This document shows positions 12,326 to 13,522 of a DNA stretch of 13,522 nt, piece by piece. The translations under genes were made by a program, and so were the position numbers. How positions within the stretch are numbered: the stretch's first letter is position 1; each line of letters begins with the position of its first letter. The notes under the pieces were generated by a model. It worked only from the letters and a program-made list of their open reading frames with translations. It was not told the DNA's origin and searched no databases. The DNA is from Solobacterium sp. (GTDB lineage: Bacteria; Bacillota_I; Bacilli_A; Erysipelotrichales; Erysipelotrichaceae), in the NCBI GenBank assembly GCA_017419465.1, contig JAFOLE010000143.1, positions 1 to 13,522 of the forward strand. Reading direction: 5' to 3'.

Positions 12326-13522
12326 ATGAAGCACAATACCAATCCCGTATTTCCGAAAGGATTCTTCTGGGGCGCTTCTTCCGCCGCATGGCAGGTAGAA
12401 GGCGCGACCGGTGAAGACGGCCGTACACCGGCAATCATCGACCTGAACTCCCAGACCAAGAAGCCGTTTGCGGACAACAGTATCGCCGCAGATCACTACC
12501 ATCATTACAAGGAAGACGTCGCGCTCATGAAGGAGTGCGGCTTCACCAGTTACCGGTTCGGTATCTCCTGGTCAAGAATCATTCCGGGACCTGACCGCAA
12601 GGTCAATGAAAAGGGCATCGAGTTCTATGACAACCTGATCAACGAACTCAAGGCTGCCGGAATCGAACCGATCGTTACCATTTACCACTATGACATGCCG
12701 GTATGGGTCGATGAGAAGTTCGGCGGCTGGCATGACCGCGGTATCATCGATGAATTCGATTACTACTGCCGTGTCCTGTTTGAGCACTTCGGCGACCGTG
12801 TCAAATACTGGCTCTCCATCAACGAACAGAACATGCAGATTGTGTATGGAAAATGGCTCGGTGTTGCCAAGGGCCTGACCGATGAGGAATGGGAAGTTCA
12901 GCGCTGGCAGATCAACCACATCATGAACATGTGCCACGCCAAGGCAGTCATTGCCTGCCATGAACTGGTTGAAGGCGGAAAGATCGGCCCGGTTCCGGGA
13001 TATGTACCGATTTATCCGAAGTCCTGCAAACCGGAAGATCAGATCGCCGCAATGAATGCGGAAGAGCTGACCCAGAAGGTGTGGGATGACCTGTACGCAT
13101 ACCGCGAATACAGCACCTTCATCAAAAACTACTGGGCAGAGCGCAACATCGATCCGAAGATCATGCCGGGTGACATGGAAGAAATCGCAAAGGCAAAGAT
13201 CGACTTCTTCGCGATCAACTGTTACCGCAGCGATGTCGGCATGTGGCCGGATCCTTCCTATGTACAGGAAATCGGTCTGAACAAATACGGCCGCAAGGGT
13301 GAATTCGTCTATACGAATCTGCCGGGCGAGTATGCACTCGACCGCAACCAGTATGTCGAAACGACCGACTGGGACTGGCACATTGACGGCGTCTCCATGC
13401 GTTACACCATGCGCTACATGTGGGACCACTACCATCTGCCGATGATCATCACGGAAGCCGGCTTCGGTGCACATGAAGACCTCGATGAAAACGGTGAGAT
13501 CCACGATGACTACCGCATCGAC
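12326..13522 (+). CDS. GH1 glycosidase, probably 6-phospho-beta-glucosidase (3' end cut by window)
   Basis: This encodes a glycoside hydrolase family 1 protein, releasing glucose or glucose 6-phosphate from beta-glucosides in the cytoplasm. 399 residues are visible and the frame is open at the right edge; members usually have about 450-480, so the C-terminus is missing. Landmarks are the N-terminal signature FPKGFFWGASSAAWQVEG (9-26), YRFGISWSRIIP (76-87), IYHYDMPVW (119-127), SINEQN with the acid/base Glu167, and IITEAGFGAHE with the nucleophile Glu377. Both catalytic Glu residues are present, but the motifs differ from the usual NEP and TENG. AAGGAG lies 7 bases before the ATG. Tyrosine codons favour TAC, unlike neighbouring genes, suggesting high expression. 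It diverges from the RpiR-type gene, with operators and a leader hairpin between. The phospho-substrate is inferred from context. Confidence 0.9.
   Translation, partial: MKHNTNPVFPKGFFWGASSAAWQVEGATGEDGRTPAIIDLNSQTKKPFADNSIAADHYHHYKEDVALMKECGFTSYRFGISWSRIIPGPDRKVNEKGIEFYDNLINELKAAGIEPIVTIYHYDMPVWVDEKFGGWHDRGIIDEFDYYCRVLFEHFGDRVKYWLSINEQNMQIVYGKWLGVAKGLTDEEWEVQRWQINHIMNMCHAKAVIACHELVEGGKIGPVPGYVPIYPKSCKPEDQIAAMNAEELTQKVWDDLYAYREYSTFIKNYWAERNIDPKIMPGDMEEIAKAKIDFFAINCYRSDVGMWPDPSYVQEIGLNKYGRKGEFVYTNLPGEYALDRNQYVETTDWDWHIDGVSMRYTMRYMWDHYHLPMIITEAGFGAHEDLDENGEIHDDYRID

Noticed and set aside
12572..13504. Long minus-strand open frame of about 310 codons
   Set aside because: It lies fully opposite the GH1 gene, whose protein has family motifs throughout. 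The antisense frame is open because of the C-ending codon bias of GH1 and shows no recognisable domain.

Overview
The window looks like chromosomal DNA of a gut-type, fermentative Bacillota. I would guess an Erysipelotrichaceae-like lineage, but that is an inference. It rests on GGAGG-type ribosome binding sites, roughly balanced GC, short intergenic gaps, PfkB/ManA/GH1 sugar-phosphate genes, an RpiR-type regulator and an ISL3-type insertion sequence. Genes lie on both strands in short one- to two-gene units, most closed by visible hairpins. No rRNA, tRNA or CRISPR array was seen.

Region 1 (1-2470): the C-terminal tail of a transposase at the left edge, then a small PH-like protein followed after 9 bases by an SRAP (YedK/HMCES-type) protein. 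On the minus strand a protein with an HEXXH zincin motif precedes a small zinc-ribbon protein. Region 2 (2563-5935): a DUF89/ARMT1-type phosphatase and a TVP38/TMEM64-type membrane protein. An apparently complete ISL3-type element (about 4325-5903) follows. It has dyad-related motif arrays at both ends and is bracketed by an exact 8-bp repeat (TAAGAAAC). It seems to have landed between the membrane-protein gene and that gene's own terminator hairpin. Region 3 (6012-8715): mannose-6-phosphate isomerase, a cysteine-rich protein with two CCG-like halves, and a 1-phosphofructokinase-type PfkB kinase. Region 4 (8742-11181): a minus-strand pair (LCM/PPM-type methyltransferase, then an L-2-amino-thiazoline-4-carboxylic acid hydrolase family protein) and a divergent ADP-ribosylglycohydrolase. 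Region 5 (11218-13522): an RpiR-type regulator broken by a one-base frameshift, divergent from a GH1 glycosidase that runs off the right edge. The space between them holds a perfect 11-bp inverted repeat, a 19-bp palindrome and a terminator-like hairpin in the GH1 leader.

Functionally, ManA and the PfkB kinase feed hexose phosphates to glycolysis. The RpiR/GH1 pair is a typical locally regulated beta-glucoside or phospho-beta-glucoside module. SRAP, DUF89 and ADP-ribosylglycohydrolase families deal with damaged or modified molecules, but nothing shows they work together. The features most worth following are the IS end structure and insertion site, the broken regulator with its intact-looking operators and leader terminator, and the poorly characterised HEXXH, CCG-like and methyltransferase/ATC-hydrolase genes. 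I did not find a clear-cut new multi-gene system.
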